A stretch of 33,632 nucleotides of DNA from Nitrososphaeraceae archaeon (GCA_009377575.1 WHTU01000029.1:1-33632); one strand, 5' to 3'. Numbered from the stretch's first letter, positions 17,502 to 26,126 are shown. Notes: generated by a model not told the origin, from the sequence alone. Numbers and translations are program-made.

Positions 17502-17542
17502 TGCTCCTGTCTTATTTGTCTCTAGAACGATTTAGCTTTTAC

Positions 17543-17564
17543 TATCATATGTTATCATATGATA
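17543..17564. promoter_or_regulatory. 22-bp palindromic operator candidate
   Basis: TATCATATG (17543-17551), 4-nt spacer, CATATGATA (17556-17564), perfect. It sits between the HTH gene and the pseudogene at 17606, where the HTH promoter should be. Confidence 0.5.
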
Positions 17565-17605
17565 TTGACATGCTATTTCTTGTAATTTTCTGCATCAGAT
17601 TGGTA

Positions 17606-17986
17606 TCAGAATGAGCTCAGCAACCTCTCACCTATTGCTATTGCATCCTATGTTGTTCTGACTTGCTGAGCTTGTTGCAATAGATCTGTTGCTTGTGCAG
17701 TTGTTAACAATCATCTGGTTGCAAGAGTATTAACTGAGATACTAAATCTATCCATTATTGCACACGAAATAAAGTCATTTGATGGGTTACTATCACTAAC
17801 AAATATCAATGCTACTCTTAGCTGAGTTGTGAGGGAGGTCTCTACACGAAGGTTTACATTATCAAGATCCCCTACCGTTTGAATTAGATTCTGAAATAAC
17901 TCTAGAACTCGTCATCATGATCGTAATACCTTATCTAATCTGTTGCTCGTTAGAAAAGAACTTTTGAGTAAGATTGATTGAACCAT
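17606..17986 (-). pseudogene. unrecognised gene with four in-frame stops
   Basis: From ATG 17986 a 126-codon frame reads to a final TGA at 17606-17608 with internal TGA TGA (codons 24-25), TGA (92) and TAG (113), but no frame change. Between stops it is protein-like: MVQSILLKSSFLTSNRLDKV, LFQNLIQTVGDLDNVNLRVE, LRVALIFVSDSNPSNDFISC, TTAQATDLLQQAQQVRTT, DAIAIGERLLSSF. Decay by point mutation only, unlike the frameshifted neighbours. Function unknown. Confidence 0.45.
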
Positions 17987-18021
17987 GCAAATAACGCCGC
18001 TTTTTAACCCAAAGAACTCTT

Positions 18022-18639
18022 ATGCGTTGTTCTGTATCCAAGCAGATGAGAAGAGCCAATAGAAACAATCAGGCTTATACTGGAAAAACTTGGTTATTAG
18101 CTATTGCAGGCAGTGCAGTCCTTTTGCTGTCGTCGGTGTTAAGCAATCCGATTATACAATCAGCATATGGCCAACCTTCACTCCCCCCACAAGATCAGGA
18201 AAGACTTCTAGAAGACGCTGGAGCAGGGATTGGTCATCTTGAATTCGATAAAAGACCCAAGTTAGCAGAGTTAAGATTCGAGGGGTCCATAATTGCCGAG
18301 AGAAAAGCACCTCCTGCTATCACAGGTGACAACGTGTATGTGGCATGGTGGACTAACAAGACAGGTAACGATGAAGTGTTATTCAGGGCGTCTACAGATG
18401 GTGGTACTACGTTTGGAGATAATATTAATTTGAGTAATACAACTGATGCAGATTCCACAAGAGCGGAGATAGACTCGGATGCAGATAGTGTGGTAGTTAC
18501 ATGGTGGGAAACAAACCAGACAGATGATATACCGGTTATGAGAGTAAGTAATGATAATGGAGCCACATTTGGGCCTGTCCTGACACTGGCTACTAACGGA
18601 ACTTTAGGAGAAGCATCGGACGGAGAAGGAGATGAATAG
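18022..18639 (+). CDS. secreted Asp-box (BNR) repeat protein
   Basis: 205 aa; ATG 18022, or ATG 18046 (MRRANRNN). A long signal peptide (LLAIAGSAVLLLSSVLSNPI) ends near AYGQ. The mature part has two Asp-box turns S-x-D-x-G-x-T-F: RASTDGGTTFGDNINLS and RVSNDNGATFGPVLTLA, each with the preceding VYVAWW / VVVTWW strand typical of sialidase-like beta-propellers. Only about two blades are present, far short of the six or seven of an enzyme, so it is more likely a short surface adhesin or a truncated propeller. A hairpin terminator follows. Confidence 0.75.
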   Translation: MRCSVSKQMRRANRNNQAYTGKTWLLAIAGSAVLLLSSVLSNPIIQSAYGQPSLPPQDQERLLEDAGAGIGHLEFDKRPKLAELRFEGSIIAERKAPPAITGDNVYVAWWTNKTGNDEVLFRASTDGGTTFGDNINLSNTTDADSTRAEIDSDADSVVVTWWETNQTDDIPVMRVSNDNGATFGPVLTLATNGTLGEASDGEGDE

Positions 18640-18649
18640 GACTAACAGC

Positions 18650-18672
18650 GAGTAGATTTTTTCTACTCTTTC
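18650..18672 (+). terminator. terminator of the Asp-box gene
   Basis: gagtaga / tctactc (18650-18656, 18662-18668) around a TTTTT loop, followed by ttt. Confidence 0.55.
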
Positions 18673-18745
18673 AATCCAGGTTGATCACTGCGAAGGACTG
18701 CAGTAGAGAAAGGAGAAGGGACTCTATATAAGGAGGCAACAAGTC

Positions 18746-19033
18746 ATGGCGACCTCTTTGACTCATTCAGACTATCGTTGCAGTTTTGGCATTGACTAAC
18801 TGCAACTTATATCTATTAATGAATGCTTTGATGGACCCCACTTCTACGAGTGCTTACAACATGGATCAGATAGATACTGGACAGATCGCTGATGGTGCAA
18901 TTCAACCTCAGGTGATAGAAAGGGTTCTGGTAATGATGCCCTTAGTGTTATGAATGTCCTTAACCCAAGTACTAAGCAAGTATTAGACGAGAGTAGTGGT
19001 GTGTCGCCATCTATAGATTCATTTCATCATTGA
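18746..19033 (+). pseudogene. decayed secreted protein
   Basis: A TATA box (ctatataag, 18723-18731) and aaggagg precede ATG 18746. That frame stops after 17 codons. A second frame gives a signal-like TIVAVLALTNCNLYLLMNAL and TGQIADGAIQPQ; a third gives GDRKGSGNDALSVMNVLNPS and TKQVLDESSGVSPSID to TGA 19031. Two frameshifts in about 290 nt. Family not identified. Confidence 0.45.
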
Positions 19034-19467
19034 TCTTGTCAAGCAATATAGAATCCTTATTATTCTTAGGTTTGCTTTAATTTTATTTCTTTATTTGATA
19101 ATTGATAGTATTTCTTCGAAGCTCTGATGAGGATTGGGCTGCTGATTTAGAACACGAAGATAGGAATACAGCCAAGAGTTGTCAAGTGTGTTCTATCCAA
19201 GAGGATATTAAGAGAATATCTAGTCCTGGCTGGGATGGTCAACCTGCTCCTGTTGGCTGTTCTTGTCAACGGAAGGTAAGATATTAATGACAGTTGGAAT
19301 TGGCTGATGCTTCAGTTAGGGACCGGCAGGCACCAGCACTTGTTACCTTATACCGTGCCAGCCCCGCCATTCCATTACTGTTGTTGGGCTGCCACTCCAA
19401 ATTATCCAATGTATACATCACTATTATCTATTACAGAACCCTATTACCATTATCCCATTATAAGTAG
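19034..19467. other. unclear stretch, possible gene remains
   Basis: Holds two short frames: 19102-19287, whose EDWAADLEHEDRNTAKSC and CQVCSIQEDIKRI are somewhat protein-like with a CxxC, and 19307-19519, which is not. Neither can be called a gene. Confidence 0.3.
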
Positions 19468-20064
19468 CGTGTTACGCCGTCCCTGTGCTTCTTCAGAAAT
19501 GATAGTTATGACAGTTTAGGAAGTTGGAGATGCTATGGTTGTATAGATAGAGGATTAACAAAAATAGACTGTGATGAAATCAAAGAAGGAAATGGTAGCT
19601 TAGATCATGCATCATTACAAGAAGAAAATAGAAGGAATTGTTATGATGATGGATTTGAGGACGGTAAAAATAGTAATTCTTTCAATAAAGATAGAGACAG
19701 TGCATGTTCTGAATATGGTGATCCATATGAAGATGGATTCAGTGCAGGGTGTCAGTCAGTAGAAGGAAATACAAATGATAGCTGTGAATTAACAATTGAA
19801 AGACATGAAATATACTGTCCTGATAATCCAGATGATCCAGCTTGCACAGACTTCTTACATGATGTCAGTAATAAAAAACCACTTCCTCCTAAGAACGGTT
19901 CAGTTTGTGACCAGGAGCCTTATCAACCTGGCTGCCCTCAAATTGTTAATCCTGAAAGATATTGTCTCGTTACTGATGATCCAGTCTTTTGTAAGACCAT
20001 AGGTGATATCTGCGATCCAAATGGTTTTGTAAAGCCTAAAGATGCATATTGCAGATCTGATTAA
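19468..20064 (+). pseudogene. start-less copy of the Cys-rich secreted family
   Basis: A 198-codon open frame with no start and no signal peptide. It opens after TAG 19465. From about 19540 it parallels the gene at 21928: CIDRGLTKIDCDEIKEGNGS, SLQEENRRNCYDDGFEDGKN, YEDGFSAGCQSVEGNTN. It then goes on into a different Cys-rich C-terminus (PDNPDDPACTDFLHDV, YQPGCPQIVNPERYCLVTDD, GDICDPNGFVKPKDAYC). The 5' end with the signal peptide has been lost. Fourteen Cys in the open part indicate an exported, disulphide-rich protein originally. Confidence 0.65.
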
Positions 20065-20179
20065 AAATCTCTTTCTAATTTCTATGTGTGGCTGTTATTA
20101 ATGTTATTAATATAGGCAGCTGTACTAGCCCTGCTGTTGTTCTTGGTGTTGTTATATTCATTGTAGCATTAGTTTACAT

Positions 20180-20188
20180 AATATATAA
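20180..20188 (+). promoter_or_regulatory. TATA box for the gene at 20209
   Basis: aatatataa centred about 25 nt before ATG 20209: leaderless start. Confidence 0.55.
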
Positions 20189-20208
20189 CATATACACATC
20201 TATACATC

Positions 20209-21360
20209 ATGTATATATCAATAATCGCAATAGCGGCTTTAATACTAACATTAGTAGGAATGCCCTCCTCCTCTTCGTTAGCATTTGCATCAATAATAGA
20301 CTATGAAGACGAATCAGAAAAAGAGGAAGAGTGTAAAGAAGAAAGCGTTTATGACTATTTATGCAATGGTGGTGGTGGTGGTGGTGGTGTAAATGGATTA
20401 CCATTCTGTGATGAGTATAATGCAACAGAGAGAGTTAGATTACTTCCTAATCTTACAGAAGAAGGCTGTTATGACAGAACAACCGATCCTGTATCCTTTT
20501 GCGAAAAATTTGATGACTTAACTTCTACTTATGAGGACTGTAGATTGGTTCCAGGAAGTGAGGAGTACACCGAATATCTAGAAACAGGTGGACCGGATGA
20601 AAGCTGCCTCTTTGATGTGTATCAGATAAAATGCTTACCTCACCCTCTTGCTGATGATTGCCCTGAAAACTTTTGGACAAATGAAGACGGTTATTGCTTC
20701 CCTGTAAATGAAAATGACAATTGGGTATGTCCTGAAGGCTATCATGATGTAGATGATGATGAGACAGGTCAATGTTATCCAAACAGTGAAAAGTGTCCTA
20801 GTTACTCAATTCTAGTACCAGATGAGGATGAGGAAGACAAGGGTGATCGCTGTGCTAGTATAGATAGCATATGCAGCTATGAGAATCATACTGCTGATAT
20901 CTGCTTGACAAATCCACCAGTGAAAGATTTTGTAGGTGATGAGCTGAATTGTTCTGATTTGCTAAATCAAGAAGCAGTAAACTTCAAGGTACCAGATGAT
21001 GATGAAGAGAGACAGAACTTTGATTCAGACAATGATGGAATAGGTTGTGAAGCCAAAGAAGACATAGGCTTCAGTAGTAATGAGAATGCAATGTTACATC
21101 AAAAATTTGGTAAGCTGGGAGATGAAGTAATCCAAAATGTAACTAATATAGACATAGCTTCATTGAAAGCAAATGTAATGTCAAAGAATCATACTGATGA
21201 CTTTAACGTGAATACCATAGCATTTGGAATAGATAATGACGGTAGAGGCATCTTGTGTTTGGTAGATGAAACTAGGGAAAAAGCCGAATGCCAGGATTTT
21301 CTAGTGCCGGATGCTAGTATATCAGATGATGTAACGTCTTTAATGAAGTTCCCCAAGTAG
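20209..21360 (+). CDS. secreted acidic Cys-rich protein with Excalibur-like domain
   Basis: 383 aa. Signal peptide MYISIIAIAALILTLVGMPS, cleavage near AFA-SI. Residues 50-65 hold a Gly run. Residues 70-235 are Cys-rich and acidic with repeated units of the type GYCFPVNEND / GQCYPNSEKCPS. Residues about 248-285 (ELNCSDLLNQEAVNFK, DSDNDGIGCEAKED) match the Excalibur calcium-binding pattern C-x-D-x(n)-D-x-D-x-D-G-I-x-C-E. The C-terminal 100 residues are not recognised. Probably a Ca2+-binding surface protein stabilised by disulphides. Neighbours are decayed relatives, so the locus has grown by duplication. Confidence 0.75.
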   Translation: MYISIIAIAALILTLVGMPSSSSLAFASIIDYEDESEKEEECKEESVYDYLCNGGGGGGGVNGLPFCDEYNATERVRLLPNLTEEGCYDRTTDPVSFCEKFDDLTSTYEDCRLVPGSEEYTEYLETGGPDESCLFDVYQIKCLPHPLADDCPENFWTNEDGYCFPVNENDNWVCPEGYHDVDDDETGQCYPNSEKCPSYSILVPDEDEEDKGDRCASIDSICSYENHTADICLTNPPVKDFVGDELNCSDLLNQEAVNFKVPDDDEERQNFDSDNDGIGCEAKEDIGFSSNENAMLHQKFGKLGDEVIQNVTNIDIASLKANVMSKNHTDDFNVNTIAFGIDNDGRGILCLVDETREKAECQDFLVPDASISDDVTSLMKFPK

Positions 21361-21594
21361 TTACTGAATCTGGACAATATACGACTTGTTTTCTAGTTCT
21401 AACTATTTCGAGTTTTAGGATACAAGAATAGAATAACTATTTGATGCATCTGAGGTAATTGGAGTTCAAGATCGCTAGAACATAAGAAACTTGTGAATAA
21501 TCACAGATTCAGAGTGTATAGCGTAGTAGGTCTCAAACATTATTTTTTTAACAATCTCCCAGTCGACCAAATCAACGGTTCTACCTTTTGATTG

Positions 21595-21705
21595 ATGATG
21601 AAGGAAGAATGCAAAAACAACGTAAATAATTCATATTATATAGCATTCGTACACGGTTGTAAACATGCTGGCAACACAGAAGAAATATCTGATAATTATG
21701 TGTAA
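21595..21705 (+). pseudogene. fragment of the Cys-rich secreted family
   Basis: 36 codons, MMKEECKNNVNNSYYIAFVH then GCKHAGNTEE, parallel YYKGFIAGCESAGNTKE of the gene at 21928. No signal peptide. A remnant. Confidence 0.45.
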
Positions 21706-21821
21706 CGACTTATGTCTTTCAGTATTATATCTAGGAAGTTTTTTCTGTTATCTATAATAAGAGATTTAATATCTATCATTCCTATTATGATATCCAGGGA
21801 TGGAGAATTCTGATTGGACGC

Positions 21822-21923
21822 TTCGGTCAATGCTATCCAGATGATGAAGAATGTCCTGGTGGTACAGTATGGATGGGAAAAACTGCTGAGAGTCATACTG
21901 CATGCTTTTCAGGAGAGGATTAG
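21822..21923 (+). pseudogene. C-terminal remnant of a Cys-rich protein
   Basis: Open stretch FGQCYPDDEECPGGTVW, MGKTAESHTACFSGED, stop at 21921. GQCYP-x-x-E-x-CP is shared with residues of the gene at 20209. It ends five bases before the next ATG. Confidence 0.4.
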
Positions 21924-21927
21924 AGAA

Positions 21928-22722
21928 ATGAAAAGCAAACTAATTTTTCTTACAGCAATTATTCCAATCTTAATGCTGACAATAATAGTACCGAATGTGT
22001 ACGCAAGCGGTCCTAGGGGAGACTCTCCTGACGGTTCTACAAGAGAAGGTGCAAATTGTTGGGTAGAAGGATATGATGCAGGCTTTGCTCAGAAATATGA
22101 TAAAGATAGAGCTGATCAATGTAAAAATGCGGAGGATGATGAATATAATGCATCTTGGAAATACGGATGTATTGACTCAGGATTAACAAAAATTGACTGT
22201 GACCAAATAAAAGATAATCCAGAGCATATAGAACATGAATCATTGCAAGAAGAAAATAGAAGGAACTGTTATGATGATGGATATGAGGACGGACGTAATA
22301 ACCCATTTGATCGTGAAAGAAATAACGGATGTAATGACTATCAAGACATGTATTACAAAGGGTTCATAGCTGGTTGTGAGTCGGCTGGAAATACTAAAGA
22401 AATGTGTTCCTCTAGTGGTCATAATAATAACAGCGGAGATAATAGTAATGAACCTGATCGTCTTAAAGTAACAGCCACGCTGAATGTTCCATCTTCTTGG
22501 TGTGGAAGAGAATTTCAGGTTACCTTGAGAACAGAAGGTGTGTCTTACACAGAATACAAGGATGGCTGTACTGGAGACGTAGAATTTGCACCAGCCCCAA
22601 TTGATATGAATGAAGAGTTCACAGTTTGCGCACAAGCCTCAAATGGTGCGGTCAGTGGCTGCCAATCTGGTGTAAATGGCCCTGAATCAGAATCAGAGCG
22701 GATTACAATCGACGTAGGCTAA
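21928..22722 (+). CDS. secreted protein with Cys/Gly-Tyr-Asp repeats
   Basis: 264 aa from ATG 21928 (a TTG at 21814 would add 38 residues encoded by a remnant of another gene). Signal peptide KLIFLTAIIPILMLTIIVPN, cleavage near VYA-SG. The mature part repeats a unit of the type W/Y-x-x-G-Y-x-D/A-G (WVEGYDAGFAQKYD, NCYDDGYEDGRNNPFDRE, MYYKGFIAGCESAGNTKE) with spaced Cys. A C-terminal beta-rich part (TATLNVPSSWCGREFQVTLR) carries more Cys. Family unnamed to me; exported and disulphide-bonded. Fragments of paralogues lie at 19468, 21595 and 22800, and a short relative at 13020. Confidence 0.75.
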   Translation: MKSKLIFLTAIIPILMLTIIVPNVYASGPRGDSPDGSTREGANCWVEGYDAGFAQKYDKDRADQCKNAEDDEYNASWKYGCIDSGLTKIDCDQIKDNPEHIEHESLQEENRRNCYDDGYEDGRNNPFDRERNNGCNDYQDMYYKGFIAGCESAGNTKEMCSSSGHNNNSGDNSNEPDRLKVTATLNVPSSWCGREFQVTLRTEGVSYTEYKDGCTGDVEFAPAPIDMNEEFTVCAQASNGAVSGCQSGVNGPESESERITIDVG

Positions 22723-22799
22723 ATGTTATTGGCTTTATTTGATAGATCCTGTTTTATCCCTTCACTGAGGCCAGAATGAAATTGTGGTGATGATCACAA

Positions 22800-22949
22800 T
22801 TTGATGAAGATCGGCACGGAAGATGTGAAAATATCAGAAATAGAAATATGTACCATAAGACAAAGATAAAAGCTAATCAACACTATCATGCATTCATAGT
22901 TGGTTGTGGAGATGTTGAAGGAAATGCTAAAGCTGCGAATGTTTCATAG
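22800..22949 (+). pseudogene. fragment of the Cys-rich secreted family
   Basis: 49 codons without a start: FDEDRHGRCENI, then YHAFIVGCGDVEGNAK. It matches FDRERNNGCNDY and YYKGFIAGCESAGNTK of the upstream gene in order, with changed spacing. Confidence 0.45.
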
Positions 22950-23088
22950 ATGATGGAAGACTACCAGTAGAGAGTTTAAGAAAAGCATATAATTAAAAAA
23001 TATATAGTTTGCTATGATATGTTTATTTTGGTACGTCGAAACGTGCTACGCCTTATGCCATGCATGCCAGCTTCATACAGCCCACTGT

Positions 23089-23463
23089 TTAAAATTTTGA
23101 GGATCTAGGATCTATATTTAGAAATTCCTTAAGACTTTGCATATGTTCCTGTGTTGGAGGATATGGTTTTCGCCATCTGGGAAGTATTGATGTATTTTGG
23201 ATTACGTGATAGACAACTTTACTATGATCATTTAGATTATCCCAATCGTCTTCAAGCGAATATGCTAATCTCTTTTCATCTTCTTCGGTGAAGTCATTCG
23301 CATATGCGACGTCTTCCGACACGATACCATTCAATCGTATCAATTCTGCAATATCAGTTTGATCGATTCGAAATGGATCGTAATAACCGTCTTCAACCAA
23401 TTCATCAAGATACCATTTTCTTTCACGTTCCTCATCATTTAAGGATGCGTCATCCTCATCCAT
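23089..23463 (-). CDS. acidic hypothetical protein
   Basis: 124 aa, strongly acidic, soluble (ERERKWYLDELVEDGYYDPF, ANDFTEEDEKRLAYSLEDDW, LPRWRKPYPPTQEHMQSLKE). Not recognised. It lies 254 nt downstream of the ATPase gene on the same strand, inside the element's likely core. Acidic small proteins near element ATPases can be DNA mimics or partner proteins, but nothing here proves that. Confidence 0.6.
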   Translation of the reverse strand: MDEDDASLNDEERERKWYLDELVEDGYYDPFRIDQTDIAELIRLNGIVSEDVAYANDFTEEDEKRLAYSLEDDWDNLNDHSKVVYHVIQNTSILPRWRKPYPPTQEHMQSLKEFLNIDPRSSKF

Positions 23464-23717
23464 CAGTTCATCAATGTTTGAAATCCATCCCTTGTCAGAT
23501 TTTCCTATTGTCGTTGTCTAACTTCGCCTCTTTCAATTCTTGGTCTAAACACAAACCGTAGTAATTGGTAAGTTTGAACTTAATACACGGATTAAAAACA
23601 ACTTGAAGAGGTACCTAACTTCTTCCCTGCATTTACGGTCTATATTTATGAATGAATTCTGGAGAAGTAGCGACTCCACTTGATGTATATATGGTTCATG
23701 TACAAATTTAGTTGCCG

Positions 23718-25535
23718 TTAAGACCCCTCCTGTTCAAAATTTATCCCAGCATTTCTTGGATTTTCCCAATACATTCCCTGAGGCTCTAGATTATGTTTTT
23801 CCAAATCTGTAGGCCCAGGATAACCTGTCAAACCCTTATGGCATCTAACAACATGTTCTTCATAATGATCCTTATCGCTAAACCCTCCAATAATACAATA
23901 ATAGCACTTAGGTGGATACTCTACATGACTAGGGTGAAGGGGTGAAAGCGGTGAAGGCATTATTTGACTTTGCCTATCATATTTAACTATACTTTTAATA
24001 TCATTATTTTGTGAATTGTAGCTAATGCTTTCACTGCTTTCACTGCCTTCACCTTTCACCTTTTCCTTATCATAGTTTAGAACATCCTCATACATCATGC
24101 CAATCTTATCCAGTTTCTCTTTATCAAAAATCAAGACATTGCCTGACTTCTTATGCTTCCTTTCCGCACCAAGGCCTTCTAAGATCTTTGTTATCGTACT
24201 TCGATAGATGGTATCATAATCATGTGATTGGAATTCATTAGGTTTATCTGGGTTGTATAAACCGACCACATTTTTCATAATTTCTTCCCAAATGTCTGCG
24301 ACTGATATTGTAGTCCCGTGTGTAATAATCATGTTCTTGATTATGTCATACAACACTGGTTCGATAGAAGTATTGTTTCTCCTAATGTTCTTTTTCGCTA
24401 AGAATGATTTAATTGCCTTATCGATCCTGTTATATGATCTTGTATCATGGAAAAATTGCAATAACGGCTTGCAAAGTTCTTTGTCTCTTCCATTAAGCCC
24501 GACATCTAAATCAAAAATTGGATCATCAAAATGTACTAATCTGAATATTAGAAGTAACTTTCTAAGGTTTCGGAGACTCTCATGCAACTTTTCCAATTTC
24601 CCATTCCTTCTAGATGCTGGATGCAACACCTCCTTGATATCATATCTAGGGCAACCTTTAATCGCCCTAATCATAAATGATCTATCAATAACACCCTTTG
24701 CAAAACTGGGTCTCATTGGATCTTCAGCTATCCTCATCTTGAAGCAGTAGCTAAAGAAAAATTCCTGTTTTTCAGTATTCTTATTGATTTTGGAAACCTT
24801 TCCCAGTATTGTGTATCCTTCCTTAAGAATAGACATCATGTCCTTATCGGTGTGAATTCTGTCTGCCTCATCTGCTATGATAATACATTGTCCAGGTTCT
24901 ATCTTACCCAAAATTCTATAGAGACTAGGTGCAGAAGGGTCAGTCATTCTAACAGCTCTATATGCGATTCCCTCAAAGACGTGACCTATGGTACTCTTAC
25001 CAATACCATTACCTGTCCCTGATATGTCATAGTAATGTGTTGTGGGGAATAAGTCTTGGAAGTATGTCCAGAATATATCAGCTGAGATTAGAATCCGAAT
25101 TTCTTCGTCCTGGTCAATATATAGAGATACAGTTTCGAATATTTTTTGGAATAGAATTTCCTTGTTTACTCCCTCCAGTACTATCTGTTGGAATTTCTTG
25201 AGTTCTTCGTATGTACTAAATTCTATTGGTTCATAAGGATATTCTTCGATGCTTGGCGGCCTCAAAATCCTATCTTGTTCTTCAATATTTGGAACTGCTT
25301 GAATCTGACCGTCTTGATATTTTATGAAAACCGGAGCGCCGTTAAGTAAAATTGCTTCGTGAAGTGTACCTCTAAACCTAGAAGAGTACTTGAATGTCAT
25401 ATAGTCGTATTTTTGATTTTGATCTTTCTTGGTGGCCTTACCTTTACCGTTTCCTAACCTCTTTTCAGTATCTTCTAAGTCTTTATCAAATGCTTCCTCT
25501 AATGCTTTGTACGTGTCTTCCTCTATTGAAGTCAA
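23718..25535 (-). CDS. element P-loop ATPase (helicase-like) with C-terminal zinc finger
   Basis: 605 aa. Walker A GTGNGIGKST at about residues 193-202, Walker B CIIIADEADR at about 238-247; the residues between (AYRAVRMTDPSAPSLYRILG) and after (SYCFKMRIAEDPMRPSFAKG, then VIDRSFMIRAIKG) follow the order of replicative or DUF3631/D5-like helicase domains, with an arginine-finger candidate in VIDRSF. Residues 400-480 are winged-helix-like. The C-terminus has a C2H2-type finger (CYYC, then HVVRCH). Likely the replication or DNA-processing ATPase of the element. The start TTG overlaps the stop of the 57-aa gene upstream (TTGA), indicating coupled translation. Confidence 0.75.
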   Translation of the reverse strand: MTSIEEDTYKALEEAFDKDLEDTEKRLGNGKGKATKKDQNQKYDYMTFKYSSRFRGTLHEAILLNGAPVFIKYQDGQIQAVPNIEEQDRILRPPSIEEYPYEPIEFSTYEELKKFQQIVLEGVNKEILFQKIFETVSLYIDQDEEIRILISADIFWTYFQDLFPTTHYYDISGTGNGIGKSTIGHVFEGIAYRAVRMTDPSAPSLYRILGKIEPGQCIIIADEADRIHTDKDMMSILKEGYTILGKVSKINKNTEKQEFFFSYCFKMRIAEDPMRPSFAKGVIDRSFMIRAIKGCPRYDIKEVLHPASRRNGKLEKLHESLRNLRKLLLIFRLVHFDDPIFDLDVGLNGRDKELCKPLLQFFHDTRSYNRIDKAIKSFLAKKNIRRNNTSIEPVLYDIIKNMIITHGTTISVADIWEEIMKNVVGLYNPDKPNEFQSHDYDTIYRSTITKILEGLGAERKHKKSGNVLIFDKEKLDKIGMMYEDVLNYDKEKVKGEGSESSESISYNSQNNDIKSIVKYDRQSQIMPSPLSPLHPSHVEYPPKCYYCIIGGFSDKDHYEEHVVRCHKGLTGYPGPTDLEKHNLEPQGMYWENPRNAGINFEQEGS

Positions 25536-25705
25536 TTCTTTTTGGTTACCTCTATTTCCGGCACTAGTTTATCTAATATTGAAATCAGTTGTTCTAAAAC
25601 TTGGTTAAAGAATTCCTGATCAACCATTGAGAATTTCAATTGAGTTCCTTCACTCTTTGCAAAATGTTTAATTTGATCACTGCAGAATAAATCATAAGAG
25701 GTCAT
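25532..25705 (-). CDS. 57-aa microprotein translationally coupled to the ATPase
   Basis: ATG 25705 to TGA 25532, below usual length cut-offs. Sequence MTSYDLFCSDQIKHFAKSEG, FSMVDQEFFNQVLEQLISIL, then DKLVPEIEVTKKN: amphipathic helices, no membrane segment. Its TGA overlaps the ATPase's TTG start by two bases, which explains the non-ATG start of the ATPase. The arrangement suggests a loader or regulator of the ATPase, by position only. Confidence 0.6.
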   Translation of the reverse strand: MTSYDLFCSDQIKHFAKSEGTQLKFSMVDQEFFNQVLEQLISILDKLVPEIEVTKKN

Positions 25706-25736
25706 AATGTGACTCCGTAATTGTGACCAAACTAAC

Positions 25737-25790
25737 GGATGATGCTGGCTTTCCCGCTGGCATTGGAACCAACATCATCCTTTTTTTTTT
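25737..25790 (+). terminator. strong hairpin with ten-T tail
   Basis: ggatgatgctgg (25737-25748) pairs with ccaacatcatcc (25769-25780), 11 of 12 bp, 20-nt loop, then T10 (25781-25790). It lies between the ATPase operon and the Cys/His gene. As an intrinsic-type terminator it works on the plus strand, where no gene is seen upstream, so an unannotated plus-strand or antisense transcript is possible. Confidence 0.55.
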
Positions 25791-25834
25791 CGTGACATGT
25801 GTATTTCTTGCTATTGAATTCCATTATGTCATTG

Positions 25835-26116
25835 CTATCCATCTTTTGTCAACTCCTTGATTTCGGCAGCCTGATAGGCTGGAGTATCAAAGTGGCATTG
25901 GTGATGACAAATGATTCGCAAGATATCTCCCCTGATACTGTCTATGTATAACCCGGTACATTGGTCGCATGCTGCCAGACAATAATTTATGTCACGTGTA
26001 ATTGTATTTCTATATCCTGAAGAACTTTTTACATTACTTTCAGCATCAGAATTTAATTCTAATTCTTTAATGCCTCCAGTTCCATTTACTGCATGCGTAT
26101 CAGTTTGAGATTTCAT
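25835..26116 (-). CDS. Cys/His-rich hypothetical protein
   Basis: 93 aa. The first 40 residues are polar and likely disordered. The second half has YCLAACDQCTGLYIDSIRGD and RIICHHQCHFDTPAY, giving Cys/His pairs C-x3-C-x2-C and C-H-H-x-C-H, a probable zinc site. A strong Shine-Dalgarno GGAGGTGA (26127-26134) lies inside the end of the RHH gene just upstream, so the two are one transcript. Function unknown, likely nucleic-acid or protein binding. Confidence 0.65.
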   Translation of the reverse strand: MKSQTDTHAVNGTGGIKELELNSDAESNVKSSSGYRNTITRDINYCLAACDQCTGLYIDSIRGDILRIICHHQCHFDTPAYQAAEIKELTKDG

Positions 26117-26126
26117 TGCTTTCTAG

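Noticed and set aside
20088-20306. 72-aa plus-strand frame
   Set aside because: Overlaps the promoter and signal peptide of the Excalibur-like gene in another frame.
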